Positions 34,864 through 35,245 of a DNA stretch of 35,245 nt are shown here, piece by piece; positions within the stretch are counted from its first letter, which is position 1; the number at the start of each line of letters is the position of its first letter. The DNA is from Reyranella massiliensis 521. GTDB lineage: Bacteria > Pseudomonadota > Alphaproteobacteria > Reyranellales > Reyranellaceae. Where the stretch lies: positions 1-35,245 of the forward strand of contig CAMARK010000048.1 in the NCBI GenBank assembly GCA_945860205.1, given 5' to 3'. A program made the translations under genes and the position numbers. The notes under the pieces were generated by a model that saw only the letters and a program-made list of their open reading frames with translations, had not been told where the DNA came from and searched no databases.

Positions 34864-35245
34864 CCGACCTGACGCGCCTGCCCGGCCCAGTACTTGGCCC
34901 GCAGCACTTTCTTGTCGACCTTGCCGACGGCGGTGAGCGGCAGGCTGTCGACGATCTCGATCTGCTTGGGCGCATGCGGGGAGCCCTTGCGGTCCTTCAC
35001 GAGTTGCATCAGCGCCTCGGGCGACGGCGTACAACCGGCCCTGGCGACGATCAGGGCGGCGACGGCCTCGCCCCATTTCTCGTGCGGCACGCCGAACACG
35101 GCAGCCATGGCGACGTCGGGATGCGAGGACAGCACATCCTCCACTTCGCGCGGAAAGATGTTGAAGCCGCCACTCACGATCATGTCCTTCTTGCGATCGA
35201 CGATGTAGAGGTAGCCACGCTCGTCAGCGCGAGCGATGTCGCCGG
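34860..35245 (-). CDS. Acyl-CoA synthetase (AMP-binding family), C-terminal part; continues beyond window
   Basis: Only the last 128 or so residues are inside the window; the start lies beyond base 35245. The visible sequence begins in the hinge motif GDIARADERGYLYIVDRKKD, followed by MIVSGGFNIFPREVEDVL. These are the A8 and A9 motifs of the ANL (AMP-forming ligase) family. LPLTAVGKVDKKVLR holds the catalytic lysine that contacts AMP. Together they indicate a long-chain-type fatty-acid or aromatic-acid CoA ligase that joins acids to CoA using ATP. The substrate domain is not visible, so the acid cannot be named. Confidence 0.9.
   Translation of the reverse strand, partial: GDIARADERGYLYIVDRKKDMIVSGGFNIFPREVEDVLSSHPDVAMAAVFGVPHEKWGEAVAALIVARAGCTPSPEALMQLVKDRKGSPHAPKQIEIVDSLPLTAVGKVDKKVLRAKYWAGQARQVG

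Overview
This is a GC-rich chromosomal window from a Gram-negative bacterium, most likely an alphaproteobacterium. The evidence is the block dgt-argS-SPOR-nagZ-scpA-scpB-tatABC-serS-surE-pcm-nlpD, a DUF1491 protein typical of alphaproteobacteria, and two probable outer-membrane lipoproteins besides NlpD. The solvent and pollutant-type enzyme repertoire suggests a soil or water organism related to Rhodospirillales/Reyranella-like lineages; that placement is inference. No rRNA, tRNA, CRISPR array, transposase or integrase was found, and no gene-free stretch exceeds 300 bases.

Layout. Bases 1-6447 hold peptide-release factor 3 (minus), an M20 metallopeptidase (plus), the ABC-F protein Uup (minus), an unrecognised 316-residue protein and a DUF1491 protein (plus). 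The convergent ends of the M20 and Uup genes frame a large inverted repeat. Bases 6455-19961 form a long minus-strand housekeeping block. It opens with a TerC-like membrane protein and a universal stress protein, followed by dGTPase, arginyl-tRNA synthetase, a SPOR-domain cell-envelope protein, NagZ, the condensin partners ScpA and ScpB, the Tat export translocon, seryl-tRNA synthetase, SurE, Pcm and an NlpD-like lipoprotein. The block joins chromosome segregation, wall recycling and division-site remodelling, folded-protein export and protein repair.

Bases 20083-33578 are an accessory metabolic region. A xanthine phosphoribosyltransferase is translationally coupled to a zinc-independent reductase, then come a fused aldolase/short-chain dehydrogenase and a TfdA-like dioxygenase. 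A glutathione transferase stands divergent from an aldo/keto reductase plus amidohydrolase pair. A flavin monooxygenase with an NTF2-like front domain, followed by a CHRD lipoprotein, is divergent from a second amidohydrolase, an EamA permease, an aspartate-type aminotransferase and a PIN-like membrane protein. The content looks catabolic, but no substrate can be named from the sequence.

Bases 33603-35245 hold a small lipoprotein with a lysozyme-like signature and a good intrinsic terminator. Next come a truncated DUF985-cupin gene running into an unrecognised, less GC-rich ORF, and the 3' end of an acyl-CoA synthetase cut by the window edge.

I did not find a clear new multi-gene system. The best leads are the polyaspartate N-terminal extension of ScpB, the PIN-like/membrane fusion, the probable truncated cupin with foreign-looking sequence, the unrecognised 5152-6102 protein, and several palindromic elements between or at the edges of genes.
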